A stretch of 64,000 bases of DNA from Thuidium tamariscinum (GCA_947034885.2 OZ019759.1:17176501-17240500), one strand, 5' to 3'. Positions 47,801 through 60,007 are shown, numbered from the stretch's first letter. A program made the numbers and translations. Notes: generated from the letters alone by a model not told the origin.

Positions 47801-50800
47801 CGGTCGTGGTACCCCTCGTTTTCAATATCTACGGAATTGACAATGAAGTCTAGCTTCTCAGAGAAGATAAAAACGAAATTCAAATGCCAAGCTTCATTCA
47901 CAGGTTGAAGAAGAGGTACGCTAAACTTCATGCATATTAATGTGAAATTTTGTTTTGGTATCATCTCAGTACCTGCAGGTGCTGTTTTCTTTAGTTTGAT
48001 CTCGTAGGTACTTCGGAATTGATCTCCAGGTAGTCTACGACTTGTCTTTTCTCCTCGCTGAGCTGAAATGTCTGATATTTTTCGTCGCTGTGCCGGAATT
48101 GGGGGTAGCAGGAGCTACCCCAGGAAACACCGTCGGATCCGACGGTGATTCGTGGGGTAGCTCCTGCTAACCCCCATTTCGGCACAGCAAGAAGGCGCCC
48201 TCGACTTCAAAGAAGGCACCTGATTCAGGATTGAGTTTTAAAGTTCATAAGGATGCTGGCTGGTTCATTCGGACTTAGTTTTCGAGCTCTCCAATCTTCG
48301 TGGAGTGAAACCTTAGCAGGTGTTGTTCATGGAAAATTGAACGGAATTCCATCCATATAGTCAGACTGTACTTCGGGAATTTGGTTTTTGATTTCATTTT
48401 TGAATATCGGGCATCGAAGTCAGAGTACCGCGAGGTACCGGCCAGACTACCGTCGGATCCGACGGTAAGATCTCGAGAGAGTCAGGGTACCCAGAATTTG
48501 GTTTCATCCAAGTGACCGTTGGTTTCGGGGTCATGATATTTTTTTCTCTCTCAGGTACCTCAGCCTTGTACGACCTCATCTGATGATGTGATGAAGAATT
48601 CTGAGAAGGTGAGTCCTCCTGACATTTCACTTTCATTCGTATTTGTTGAAGTATTCTCCATGTCAAAGTTTATATAATTTGATATTGTGTTTTAATTTTT
48701 GTTTCAATTTATTATTATTCATCCCCTTGAATCTTGCACCTTCCCCATGAATCAAAGATATTTTTTAATATTTGGAATGTTTATTACAAGTCCGGATGAT
48801 TATTGATGTGTATAAAGATGGTGATGAATTTTTTCATACAAAATCCTTAATCTATGAAGTCAATAAATTTTCTTGAAGTATGGAAATCTAGGGTACCACG
48901 AGGTGCCACGGGGAGGACCGTCGGATCCGACGGTCCTTTCCATGTTACCTCATGGTACCCTAGATTTTCATTTGTTGAAAGGGTCAAACTATTTTTTCTT
49001 CATAAGCATTCCTAAGGGTTTAGGGACAATTGGTGGAAACGCAATAAAAAAGTAAGAGAAAAGATTTTGTAAAATTAAAATTCTCTAAGTCTTTAACGTC
49101 CTTGAAAGTTTTCATAAAGGATTCTATTGATATTATTTTGATGTCATATTACTATATTCTTGTTGGAATAAAGATAGATAACCTTATGAACATGCTTCTT
49201 TGCTATTTCATTCTTCACAAATGCCTAATTTCATTTGTCATTGAATAGTTGTAAATATTCATTTATATTTTTTTTTTCATTTTTTGCAGGATGGTCAACG
49301 AAGAGGTAAACGTTTGAAGACTTCCTTTACAGAGAAGCAACCCCCCCTAGAGCAATCTTTTCCAGCTCTTGACATTGGAGGACCATCGGAGCCAAAGAAG
49401 TGGCCACAGCCTGGTGTACCACTCTCAAGTGATTCTAGTGACGAAGAACAAACTCTGGTGAGTTTTGCAGATATAATGGATGCTGCTGAGCGAGCTGCCA
49501 ATGATTTTGAGGGAGATAGATTGAGTTGGAACCGTGGCCCCGGTCCTTGGTTTTCTTCAGAGAGCTCAGAAACAGAGTATTCCTCTGCTATAGAACTCTC
49601 CAATGCTAGTTCTAGTCCTCCGTTTGAGGAAGCCTATGAATCAAACCACACTGGTAAATTTTATACTTACAAGGTCATCATCCTCAGTTCTGACTCTGAG
49701 GATGATGATGTTGACATCATAGGGTAGATTTGGTTTCCTTAGGTTCAATCATCCTAGCAATATTTCTTTGTATGGCCCATAAACAAAGCCTTGTAAAGGC
49801 TCATTTTGTCTCAATCTCACCTGAGCATTTTTCAATTGAGAAATATCATTATATTAGTAAAGCAATTAACATTGCAAATTTTGTTACGTGCTTACACGAT
49901 TAGTACATTTTTTTTGTTGACTTTGCTCTCAATCAATAATATCTTTGAACTTGTACTTCCAGATGGATGTCTCACCTGTCAAAGAAACTCAAGCGGAAAC
50001 CATCTATGAGACTCCAAAAACAGATGAGGCAAGACAACCACATATTGTCGGAGGAGAGGAAGACCTTCCAATGGAAATGATTTACGATGAAGAGGAGAAG
50101 AAAATGTTGGAGGACGACTTGAGGCGTATTCAAAAGGGCGATTCAGTGGACATTCTCTCCCAACTTCGCATGAAGCCCGAAGAGCTTTATCGGCTTCGCA
50201 TTCCCCTTTGCAGGCTAGTAGCCATGCCCATGGTAAGGCCTACTCTAGCTTCTGATATTGTCAAGTTGGAGCAAGAATTTGCTGGGGGATATCAGGATGG
50301 AGCGGCTGCTTTCTACGTGTCTACCACGAATGAGGAAGGATACAGCTCAGAGTTCACTGAGGCTGAGATGAGTGAATGGGACCCCATTTGGAGAGAAAAG
50401 AATGAGGTATTTGAGCGGTACCTGGAGTCCACGGTCGAACTCAAGTCCCTGAAGAACTTGAAGTTCTTCATTTGCGATGGGAATCACAGAAGAATTGCCT
50501 GGATGAATCTCATAGATAGGTGTTATACTTTGATCCCAAAGTGGCACTATGTTGTGGATAGCATTCTATTGGATACTAAAGGGAGAACGGAGCTTGTTAT
50601 GCAAGTGATGCATGATATCAACAAGTAAGTTCTCCAATTCAAATGTTTTCAAGATTTCAGTTGTTTACAATTTTATTTTATGTTTCTTTAGTAGAAAATA
50701 GAAGGACTTACTTTGATTTCATTGTCATTGATGACGTACAGATCGGTGGAGGACTCTCATGTCAAGACTAACTTGGTACATACTTTGTACCAAGTGCAAA

Positions 50801-53800
50801 AGTATGGACTTCTACCAATTGAAAGGTTTGCAGATCTTCTAAGGCCCTCAGAGAAGAAGAAGTGTCTTGAAAACAAGGTTTCTCGGAAGTGGTACAACAT
50901 ACCCGTGGAGGTTTTCACGTCCTTCATTTTCAGGGTAAGAATTTATTTCCTATAGAAATTATATATTGTTCAAATTGACAAACGTTTGAACTCTGGGATT
51001 TACTAATTTCCAAAATTGGTTTATTATGCAGCAAGAGATTTCTCAAGCTGCAGATTCTGCAGTGAGAAAGTATAATGATGTTACAGCAGAATGCGATAGG
51101 AAGGCAGAACTGGCTGCCCAGGCTATGCGGGAAGGAGCTAGGGAGAAAACCAAGGTTTTGATGGGGAAGATGGGCAAACTGCTAGCAGTGGCTAACCCTT
51201 ACAATGGACCTGGCTTTCTTGAGGAGGTGAGTAATGTATAAATGTGGTGCATGATTATGTGTTGGTCTTTCAATAAATGGATTTGGAACTAAAAATCTGA
51301 AGATTTCTTATATAGGTGGAGAGGCATTGGAGCACCAATGAAGTGCCCGAGATGACATTGGAGAAACTGCAACTTGTGTCCACGTGTAGTATGACTTCAG
51401 CGCACAAGATCAAGATCTTGAGCTGGTGGAATTCTTCTGTTCTATCTCGTGAAGCACGAAAGTTCCCACCGAAACCTGTTTCCGAGCTTCTCCTTCCTCA
51501 ATTTCTTGCCAAATGCGTTTGGTATGCACGGGTAAGTAATAAATTGGTTGTGTACATTGGTTTGTAGTTTTTCATTATTTGTTCTCAATATGGCATTTTA
51601 GCCTTTATATTCACTTAATGAAATATTGAAGTGTGCATTTTGGTTTGCAATATGTTTTTAGATTGAAGATGCGGCTTTGGAATACTTTGATTCGGTTGTC
51701 AAGCAAGATAACATCATGATCAATTACAAGCTCCCAACACAACCAGAGTCCTTGGTAGAGTACATTGAGAGGTGGAGGGTCATTATATGGGATCATGGCT
51801 TTATGAATTATTTCAAGGGCCAAAATTACTTTAAGAAGGGTGACTCCTTCATGGCGCACGAAGGTTCAGCTGCTGTAGTTCGGAGAGTGCTTTTCCGGTA
51901 TGTACTATTCTATTTTTTTATACCAATTATGGATAATATTTAGTTATGTGTCTTTCATGACTTAGAAATTAAAGTGATTCATTTTTTGTGTTTCTAAATT
52001 ATTAATTTTTTATATGAGGTTCATTTGTTAAGGCTAAATTGACATGCAAGCATGTCTACATTTTGAATCGGATATCACTGAATTCTAGAAGATGAGGACT
52101 TCAGTTATGAATTATAATGTACTGTCTTGAAGAAAGTGTATTCTACTTTTTAAACTTTTATTTGCTTCTATTATTCTCAAAATTGTTGACCTATCCATTA
52201 ATGGAATTTTCAAATATAATGTTATTCTCCTAGTTATATTGGCATGATCAAAAATGTCCCTTTAAAATGTTTATCCTTGTGTTGCAGGTATTTTAAATTT
52301 GAGCTTGAAGGAAAAGGGGCAATCGCACGCTTAGACCTCCCTCCGTTTCTGCCAGCATTCCTTGATCGTGGTTCTTCAGATTGCATGTTTAGTGCACACC
52401 AACTCCGAACTTATACTACGGCGCATCTTACTTCAGGAGGGTGGTACCTTGATTGTACACTCGAGTTCACTCCACCATCAGAGATTGAGCTGAGGAGGTC
52501 TTTGGATGGAAAAGGGGTCGTGGACTGTGACGTCGATGAGTTTGTTGGACTTGATCAGAACGCAAGAAGGAGGGCCATTGCAAGGAGGGATGCTGTTGAC
52601 AGAAAGAAAGCAGCTCAAGTCCAACTTCACCTTGAAAACAAGGAGAAAAAGGAGGCTGAGCGAGCAGCAAAGAAAGCACAGAAAGACCAGGAAGACAAGG
52701 ACAAGGAAGAAAAGGGCAAAGGCAAAGGTAAGAAGAAGGAGGAAGCAGGGGCACAAGGGGTGCCATCTTCTACAGTGGATCAAGGTTCACAGATGGAATT
52801 CAAAGTGGTGAGAAAGGTCACTCTCTCCCAGCTCACCGAAGAAGTCATCACACATGTTACACAAGGTATGGTCCTCACTGAAGATGATGCGGTGAAGAGT
52901 GAGGATTTAATCCTCAACTTCTCCATTCAAGACCTTGCAGACGACATGGAGGAAGACAAACCGACTTTGTACAAGGACGTGGTACAATTTCTAGAGAAGG
53001 TACCAATGTTTATTGTCATTTTTGAACTTCATTGTTTTATTTCAAGTCATTTGATTCTTGTTTTATTTTTTAACTAATTCGGAGTTGTATTACATATTTG
53101 CAGATGTCAAATGGGAAGACTCGCATGTTTGAAGGTGTGCCAAACGTGCGAGTAGGGGTGGATGTCATTTTCATTGATTGCCCTGAGAATTTACCCGTGC
53201 CAGGGCTTTCTTCATCACCAAACGATGTGCCAGAGTGGAACGCAGATGTAGAGGCGGAAGCACTACAATCAGCTTGTAGCTTTGCCATGGAGCATCTACA
53301 AGACCATGGATGCATCATAGTGTTTCACTCATACAGTATGAAGTCCAGGCAAGACATTGCTGGAGTTTGTGAGGCATATGACTTGGTGCACAAGAAGGAG
53401 TGGATGGGGATGAACCGCATGCACCTTACCTCGGCTGCAGAGAAGACCAAGACGGTAATTTCAATTGACTTTTAGTGTCTTTCATCAAAATTGTATATTT
53501 CCCTACATTTTAAGCGTTCTAATGTACATTTGGCCTAAATGTGCAGACACAGAAGTTTGGAGTCACCTTGCTTGTGAAGAAGCTTGGCTCCAAGGGACCA
53601 TCCAAATTTTCCTTCAAGAAAACCAATATTATGGCAAAGGCAGGTGTTGATGTTGCAGAGGATGACATGCTCATGAACTACACCCATCCATATGACATGG
53701 CCATGAATGGGGAGTGGCCTTGGCGGGGTGGGCGTGAAAAAGATCCAAGGTTTTTTACCATCCTCCTCGAAGCTACAAGCATTGAAGGAGATTTGATATT

Positions 53801-54473
53801 GGATTGCACCGCATCTACAGGTCAGTGTTTAATTCAAATCTTTTACACTATAATTGTATTTCACAAATTCAATCAAAGCACTAATACATTTTATTTCATT
53901 CGCAATAGGTGCATGCATTACAGCTTGCCGTGCCACTGGACGCCACATTGTGGCTTTAGAGGGCAACAAAGACATTTATGATGCTATCCTCAAGCCGATG
54001 AAGAAGTCACTCGAGCGTGTAGTAGAAACAGTGCAGTCAACGCCGGTGGTGGAGCCTTCACAGGATTTGGAGGACATGCCTGTGGTGCCTCGCAAGTTTG
54101 TTCGCAAGGGGAAATCTAGTAAGTAAGTTGGCAATATTTAAATTATTTTTTCACATGTTTGATTCTCTTTTGTGTTCCAGAAACCTAATACCATGTCTTA
54201 TTTTTTTGCAGAGGTCGTGGATTGATGCCAACTTTTGTCATCATTCCAAAACAAAGTCTTCTCATCAGCCCAGAGAAGACTTTTGAGCTCCCTATCTATG
54301 CTGAGCAATTGGCAAGTGCCTTTGCGGAGTTTGGTTGTTCCAAACCAAAGCACCGTAAAGATACTTATGCTCTAAATGTCTTGCAGTTTGTAGATGTGTC
54401 TGCATCTGAGGGTAGAGAGTCCTCAGAGTCATCTACAGGTTCAGATTCTGCAACAGAGTCTACAGCGATTTAG
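44871..54473 (+). CDS. ParB-like domain fused to an N4C/N6A-type DNA methyltransferase fold, about 14 exons
   Basis: Exons: 44871-45176, 46734-46841, 48555-48608, 49290-49673, 49963-50624, 50742-50934, 51032-51226, 51316-51531, 51662-51897, 52288-52999, 53104-53454, 53547-53820, 53909-54122 and 54212-54473. All are GT-AG and phase-consistent, about 1,388 residues with no internal stop. The N-terminus is basic (VRKRRKRR). A ParB/Srx-like core reads FFICDGNHRRIAW (about 453-465). A Lys/Glu-rich helix follows (about 875-935). The methyltransferase part has motif IV as DVIFIDCPENL (about 1042) before motif I as DLILDCTASTG then ATGRHIVALEG (about 1222-1245), the beta-class order. DPPY is replaced by DCPE, so catalysis is doubtful or altered. 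The donor at 49674 (GTCATC) is weak: an alternative reading ends one protein at 49727 and starts another at 49963. The first-exon join is also tentative; an ATG at 46746 could start the protein. Confidence 0.75.
47080..47325. repeat. GC-rich tandem repeat, unit about 62 bp
   Basis: 'ctcccccgccacagcgcgcg' plus 'gtcgtggcgc' and a GAGG...GCGGATG tail repeats about 2.6 times from 47165. Before it, 'ctcctcgcgccggtg' repeats three times. The long open frames over this stretch have no coding support because it lies inside a well-supported intron. Confidence 0.75.
47399..47412. repeat. BamHI-core palindrome, copy in intron
   Basis: CGTCGGATCCGACG, flanked on both sides by GAGTACCCC in direct orientation. 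The arms are partly decayed. Confidence 0.8.
47775..47784. repeat. BamHI-core palindrome, decayed copy
   Basis: TCGGATCCGA core with flanking GGGGGTACCCC (about 47750) and GTGGTACCCC (about 47807), again giving nested symmetrical arms. Confidence 0.7.
48089..48185. repeat. 97-bp near-perfect hairpin with BamHI-core palindrome at its centre
   Basis: The outer arms of about 32 bp (48089-48121 and 48154-48185, reading GTGCCGGAATTGGGGG... and its complement) match with only a few changes. At the centre, 48128-48147 is a perfect 20-bp palindrome (CACCGTCGGATCCGACGGTG). This is the best-preserved member of the family. Confidence 0.9.
48449..48466. repeat. BamHI-core palindrome, copy in intron
   Basis: ACCGTCGGATCCGACGGT, a perfect 18-bp palindrome, with weak outer arms around GGTACC. 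Confidence 0.85.
48883..48971. repeat. 89-bp hairpin with 24-bp central palindrome
   Basis: It lies in the next intron (48609-49289). The arms 'gaaatctagggtaccacgag' and their inverted partner ending at about 48971 enclose a perfect 24-bp palindrome at 48914-48937 with the same TCGGATCCGA centre. Confidence 0.9.
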
Positions 54474-54854
54474 ATTCAGAAGATTGATAAATCTCTTGGA
54501 TCAAACTTTTGTGTATTGATTTTTATTATGATTGGATTTGTGTGTTTTATGGCTACTTCTTTGATGTATTTCATTTTCTTGCATAAAAATGTTTATTGCT
54601 TCATTTATATTTATTTAAATAATATTTAATCTTTGTCTTGTAGAAAATCATATAAAGAATAATCAATTAGTTGTCTTATTGGACAAAGGTATTCCCCTAA
54701 ACCCTAAACCCTATACTCTTACCATGAATTTAAATTGTTCTAAAACAATTTCCTAAACAATGAACAAATAAGTGACAGATAATGTATATTTTGGCAACCA
54801 CGGTCATAGGACCATCCACGGTCATAGATCCTTCATCAATTTTTGTGAATTTTT
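54474..54854. other. 3' flank of the ParB-methyltransferase gene
   Basis: AT-rich, with a short CCCTAAACCCTA stretch at about 54698 and two 'ccacggtcatag' phrases at 54798-54830. No further gene is seen. Confidence 0.45.
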
Positions 54855-54900
54855 TTTTCCCGCTCACAGGCTCACAGGCTCGCCTGCTAGCAACCCTGGT
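54855..54900 (-). repeat. Candidate right terminal inverted repeat of a large MULE-type element
   Basis: On the minus strand the order is GCTAGC (54886-54891), GCGAGC, GTGAGC, TGTGAGC and GGGAA, mirroring 39183-39237. The 15.7 kb enclosed contain exactly the MULE and ParB-methyltransferase genes. No target-site duplication was identified by eye. Confidence 0.4.
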
Positions 54901-55411
54901 TTTTTTATGAGAACAATAGAATTAGTCAATTCATATTTATTAATAAGATTATGAGCTTGCTTTTGTGGGATTTTTAATTAAAGGCCTAACTTCAGATTCT
55001 ATACCTACCATTAGTTTTACTTGCCAATAATGAAAATGTGTATTGTTAATATTCAATAGACTTACTATCCTTCCAATTCTTATTTACCGAATAAATAATT
55101 TTGAATTCGAAAAAATAAATGATTGTAAAGTAGTTACCTTTCCAACTTTGTTGAATAGCTACAATTATCATGTTATTTGCTAAAAAACATAAGATTAATA
55201 TTCATTCCTCTCATTCATCATTTATCTGTAGGCCAATATAATTTAAAGCTTCTTTCAAATAAGTAAATAATTTTGTCCATTATCTTATGTCATTGAAAAT
55301 AACAAATCTTTACTTGTTTATATAATTCTTTACAAATAATGTAATTATAGGATTCTTATTCTAAATGCAAACCTAACATCATGAATTTATAAATTGCTAT
55401 GTTGGAAATGT
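54901..55411. other. AT-rich spacer
   Basis: No coding or repeat signal is seen before the satellite array. Confidence 0.4.
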
Positions 55412-56690
55412 GTAAGTTGCAATGTCATAGAGCAATCATGTTCTATGACAAATTTCAACTTTCAAGTTGAAATTGTCTATATTTCATTTGATTCCTCAAA
55501 AAAGGGCACCCAACCATTCTTTGCATCTTTTGCCAAATGCCGTTTAAAATTTGAAATCAACGTGACTAGGAGACAAAAAAAATATGTGTAAGTTGCAATG
55601 TCATAAATCAATCAATTTATATGACAAATTTCAACTTTCAAGTTGAAATTGTCTTTATTTCATTTGATTCCCTAAAAAAGGGCACCTTGCCATTCTTTGC
55701 ACCCATTGCCAAATGCAAGCTATGAATTGAAAATCAACGTGACTAGGAGACAAAAAAAATACGTGTAAGTTGCAATGTCATAGAACAATCAATTTATATG
55801 ACAAATTTCAACTTTCAAGTTGAAATTGTCTTTATTTCATTTGATTCCCTAAAAAAGGGCACCCTGCCATTCTTTGCACCCATTGCCAAATGCAAGCTAT
55901 GAATTGAAAATCAACGTGAGTAGGAGACAAAAAAATACGTGTAAGTTGCAATGTCATAGAACAATCATTTTCTATGACAAATTTCAACTTTCAAGTTGAA
56001 ATTGTCTTTATTTCATTTGATTCCTAAAAAAGGGCACCCTGCCATTTTTTGCACCCTTTGCCAAATGCCATTTAAAATTTGAAATCAATGTGACTAGGAG
56101 ACAAAAAAAATATGTGTAAGTTGAAATGTCATAGAAAAATCATGTTCTATGACAAATTTCAACTTTCAAGTTAAAATTGTGTTTATTTCATTTGATTCCC
56201 TAAAAAAGGGCACCCTACCATTCTCTGCATCCATTTCCAAATGCAAGCTATGAATTGGAAATCAACGTGAATAGGGGCCAAAAAAATATGTGTAAGTTGC
56301 AATGTTATAGAACAATCATGTTCTATGACAAATTTCAACTTTCAAGTTGAAATTGTCTATTTTTTATTTGAATTCTCAAAAAAGGGCACCCTGCCATTTT
56401 TTGCACCCTTTGCCAAATGCCATTTAAAATTCAAAATCAATGTGACTAGGAGACAAAAAGAATATGTGTAAGTTGAAATGTCATAGAACAATCATGTTCT
56501 ATGACAAATTTCAACTTTCAAGTTGAAATTGTCTTTATTTCATTTGATTCCTCAAAAAAGGGAACCCTCCCATTCTTTGCACCTTTTGCCAAATGCCGTT
56601 TAAAATTCGAAATCAATGTGACTAGGAGACAAAAAAAATATGTGTAAGTTGCAATGTCATAGAACAATCAATTTCTATGATAATTTGGGT
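55412..56690 (+). repeat. 176-bp satellite array, seven full units
   Basis: 'gtaagttgcaatgtcatag' starts at 55412, 55588, 55765, 55941, 56116, 56292, 56468 and 56644, so intervals are 175-177 bp. Each unit contains two small inverted repeats, 'tcatagaacaatcatgttctatga' in pieces and CAACTTTCAAGTTG. The core 'catagaac...tgttctatgac' is shared with the array at 28.0-28.8 kb. Confidence 0.9.
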
Positions 56691-58259
56691 TTGACTTCCA
56701 AATTAGAGTAGAATCCATTGTAATGGCTTAATAGTATATAAGTTTTCACGGAACTTAAATACACATGTATGCCTAGTTTGGGGCACATACCATCAAATGA
56801 ATTTTAAATAGTATAAATAAATTTAAGTTGAATGATTTCGTAATGATAATTTTAATGTATTGGTATAGAACATCCAAATTTTAGTCCTATATGATGGACT
56901 CTATGAATAGCACAATAATGTTAATGCAATTATGTGATTTGAGACATTTGGCCAAAACCTTGTTTGATATGACTTTGTTAATATTTGTAGGTAATCATGT
57001 TCAATTATCTATAATGATTGTGATATAATTGTTGATGAAGAAGGTTAATATCACCTTTAGTCTGTCAAAGACAATGGTGCCAAAATCATTGAATTGTGTC
57101 AATTGATAGAAGTAAATTTATATACTTTGGTACATAAAATTTATGTTGCTTTATTACAATAGAAACTTTGTATTTCACTTTCAATTTTAAAATGGAAATG
57201 AAATCCTTTTATGGTTAAGAATAGGGTGCTCTAAAAAATTTTGAGATAGTTTAACACTAATTTAACTATTTTAAGGGATTCATTAAAAACATAGGGTGCA
57301 AAAACTTGAATATATAACACCTTTGAATAAAAGCTTTTTTTGGTAAAAAAAATAAGGTGTGAATTCTAAATTAGAGAGAATTTCCCACCAACAATACAAA
57401 GTGTTTAAAAAGAAATAGGGTGAAAAAAATAAAAGGACTTGTAACAACTACAAACCAAATTGTTTTAGCCAAAAATGTAGGGGGTGGTAAAAAAAGGACA
57501 ACATTTGAATCATCACTTTCCTTTTTGATCCTTTATATCAAATTACATTTTTAGAGGAAATTATTTTCATATTGATTTTCCTAGCACTTGCATCTAGCTT
57601 GAATTGTTGATTTGTGGATATGCATAACTTTAATTGTGGTAATCCAAGTAACCATGGTTCAAAATACTAGTAAGTGTACCTTCAAAGTATAATAATTATG
57701 AAGAGCATTATACAAGTGGTATGTAAAGTTATATAATTGGTAGTGAATATTAAATTATTTATTTATCAAAATTTTCCAATTGTAAAGTTTAAACTTATAG
57801 CTCTATAGTATAGACCCAAGCATTGTAGCAAACATTAGTGGTCACTCATATTTTTGTAATAAAAAACTTGGCACTTTTTCACAAACCCCAACAAAGGGTT
57901 ACTAAACACTCCAAGACCCTAAAAACAAATGCATTTTTTTAATGATGATTTCTTTTTGTGATCAAAACCCACACATTTTGTTTTGTTTTGTAAGCTTTTG
58001 GATGCCACATATGACATGTTATTTCCCAAAACCCTGAACTTTCAATTTTTAAACCCATAAAATTATGGTAATGAAGCCCTAATGACCATCATTACCCCAC
58101 TAATGGCAAGACTTCTCATCATGACAGTGAGTGTAATGAATGTTGCGCCCCCCCTGTGGAAGCGACATTCACTTTGTCATTAGTGTGCCGCTCCACGTGT
58201 ATGTGCAGCTTCCGTTGGGCCTCCCTCCCGATGTCGCTCCTGCTCACTTCATTTCTCCG
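56691..58259. other. AT-rich spacer
   Basis: No gene is supported, and base composition shifts to GC-richer only near 58140. Confidence 0.5.
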
Positions 58260-58372
58260 GGTTTAGGTCCTCGGTCTTCCTCCCGAGTCGTCATTCTTGT
58301 ATCCGATTGCTTGTCACTCCTCCGTCTTCCTCTCGAGTCGTCGCTAACCTTGTATCCGATTACTTGTCTTGA
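58260..58372. repeat. Direct duplication of about 50 bp
   Basis: 'gtcttcctcccgagtcgtc' through 'tgtatccgattgcttgtc' (58274-58315) is repeated at 58324-58369 with minor changes. Confidence 0.75.
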
Positions 58373-58494
58373 ATGTGTGCTTGGGGAATTGGTCCATGCG
58401 CATTGATGCGCGCACTTGACTTCAAACTTGCTACTCTCGCGCTGCAACCGCTGGTACGTTGAGCCTGGAGGATTATGGTACGTACTTTGAGTAA

Positions 58495-58677
58495 TTTTGT
58501 AGAGCTGTGTCGTTGACGCTTGCACGTGGAGGTGGCTCTGGGCGTTTGATCGCGTTGCTGGAGTTCCCCGAAGTGAGTTTGGGAGAGGTGAAAAGCTATC
58601 GGGGGAGGCTGCTGCAGGAAGCGCTTCTTCTGCACCCAGGTTTCGGTGTGGTTTCCATTTCGCGAAACACCTCGCAA
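58495..58677 (+). CDS. Candidate 5' exon of the 60.8-63.9 kb ParB-like gene
   Basis: This frame reads ...LIALLEFPEVSLGEVKSYRG...ISRNTSQ and ends phase 0 at a consensus GTAAGC. It can be joined to the exon starting at 60839, also phase 0. The intervening 2.16 kb would be an intron carrying most of the local 18-bp palindromes. No ATG is visible within the frame. Confidence 0.3.
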
Positions 58678-59327
58678 GTAAGCATGCTTCATTTTTGTAT
58701 CTGTGAGGTAGACGTTCATTTCATGCACTTTTCTTATTTTCACGCTTTTCTATGGGAAAAGTGAGCATGGTCTCCTCACCAGTTGTGAAAGCACAACGTG
58801 AGTAGAAGTCAGTAATTTAGATCAGGGTATAGCATACCATTCAGCATTGCATAGTCATTCCAAGTTGTTACTGTAACTTTCAATTGCTGATTAGAAACCA
58901 ACTTCAAAATCTCCGCTTCAAGGTGTACACGTTTTCCGTAGGGTGTCCTCCAGAAGTCAGTGTGCGGCTGTGCGCATCGCATCGGAACTTTTTGTTCACA
59001 CTTGCCAACTAGCAAGCGCACCCTAACTTCATTTTGTAAATTTCAAGATCAAAAGCCAGGTAGTACAGAACTTGATGCTATATTAGCTTCCAGTGAGTGA
59101 TGTGGGTTTAAAAACCCGAGTCCTTGAGTTCTGTCGATTTGAATTGTGGCTAAACAATAGAAATCGGTGATGGTTTCAATTGAATGTTGTGAGTCGATGT
59201 TTTTTTGAAATCAAAGTTTAGAGTCAGTCTATATCTTGATGCCCTCAGCCACAGTCTTTCACAACTTCTATATCCATGCGCATTGATTCACGTTGATATC
59301 CCCTTTTTTATGTTGCCCATCGCACAG

Positions 59328-59431
59328 AAGTTCACTTGAAGACTACTTGTCTAAGTACTTGCTCGAAATTTCCACACAATGGAAGTGGACTCTTCATAGC
59401 CGGCGGAAGAGCTTCCGATGTGGAACAATCC
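59328..59431 (+). CDS. Candidate orphan exon
   Basis: It is flanked by CGCACAG and GTAAGT and reads SSLEDYLSKYLLEISTQW. Its phases do not match the neighbouring candidate exons, so it is weakly supported. Confidence 0.25.
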
Positions 59432-60007
59432 GTAAGTATCTACTCACAAAGAACTTAGTGTTGCACGGATCCATTTGCATCTCACTGAATGTTGGAATTC
59501 ATTGGCAATTCAAGTGTATGTAATGGTAGTGAGACTAACATCATCCACAGTTTTCCATGTTTTTAAAAAGTTCAGGTTAGTGTATTAAGATGTATGATTG
59601 TAGAAGGGGCAGCGGGATGTGCACATAGCAAGATCATTCAGTGTTTAGGCGTTACATAGTACTAAAAAGCCATAGTAGTACACATCCAGGGATTTTCGTA
59701 TGGTTACTGTAGCCTAAACCGAGAACCGTAATTCCTGTAACTGAAGTATTGAAGACTTTTCAATGAATCCTGTATTACCACGTATCCGAAGAAATCAGTA
59801 TGGTGTCCTATAACTGCGCATCTGGAGGAATCCAGAGGATACCTTATAACCGTGCATCGGGAGTTTTCGACAAAAGAACCCTATAACCGTGGAAACGTAG
59901 AGCGCAATGTGTCACCAATTATAACTAATTCCTGATCGCTAGAAGAAATCCCTATTACCACGGAACGGGAGCACCCCCGATGATCCTTAGTCATGAAAAT
60001 CAAGGCC

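Larger units (their letters stand above)
46842..48554 (+). other. Intron of the ParB-methyltransferase gene packed with repeats
   Basis: This 1.7-kb intron holds a GC-rich tandem segment (47080-47325) and four BamHI-core palindromes. It begins GTAAGC and ends CTCTCTCAG. Confidence 0.7.
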
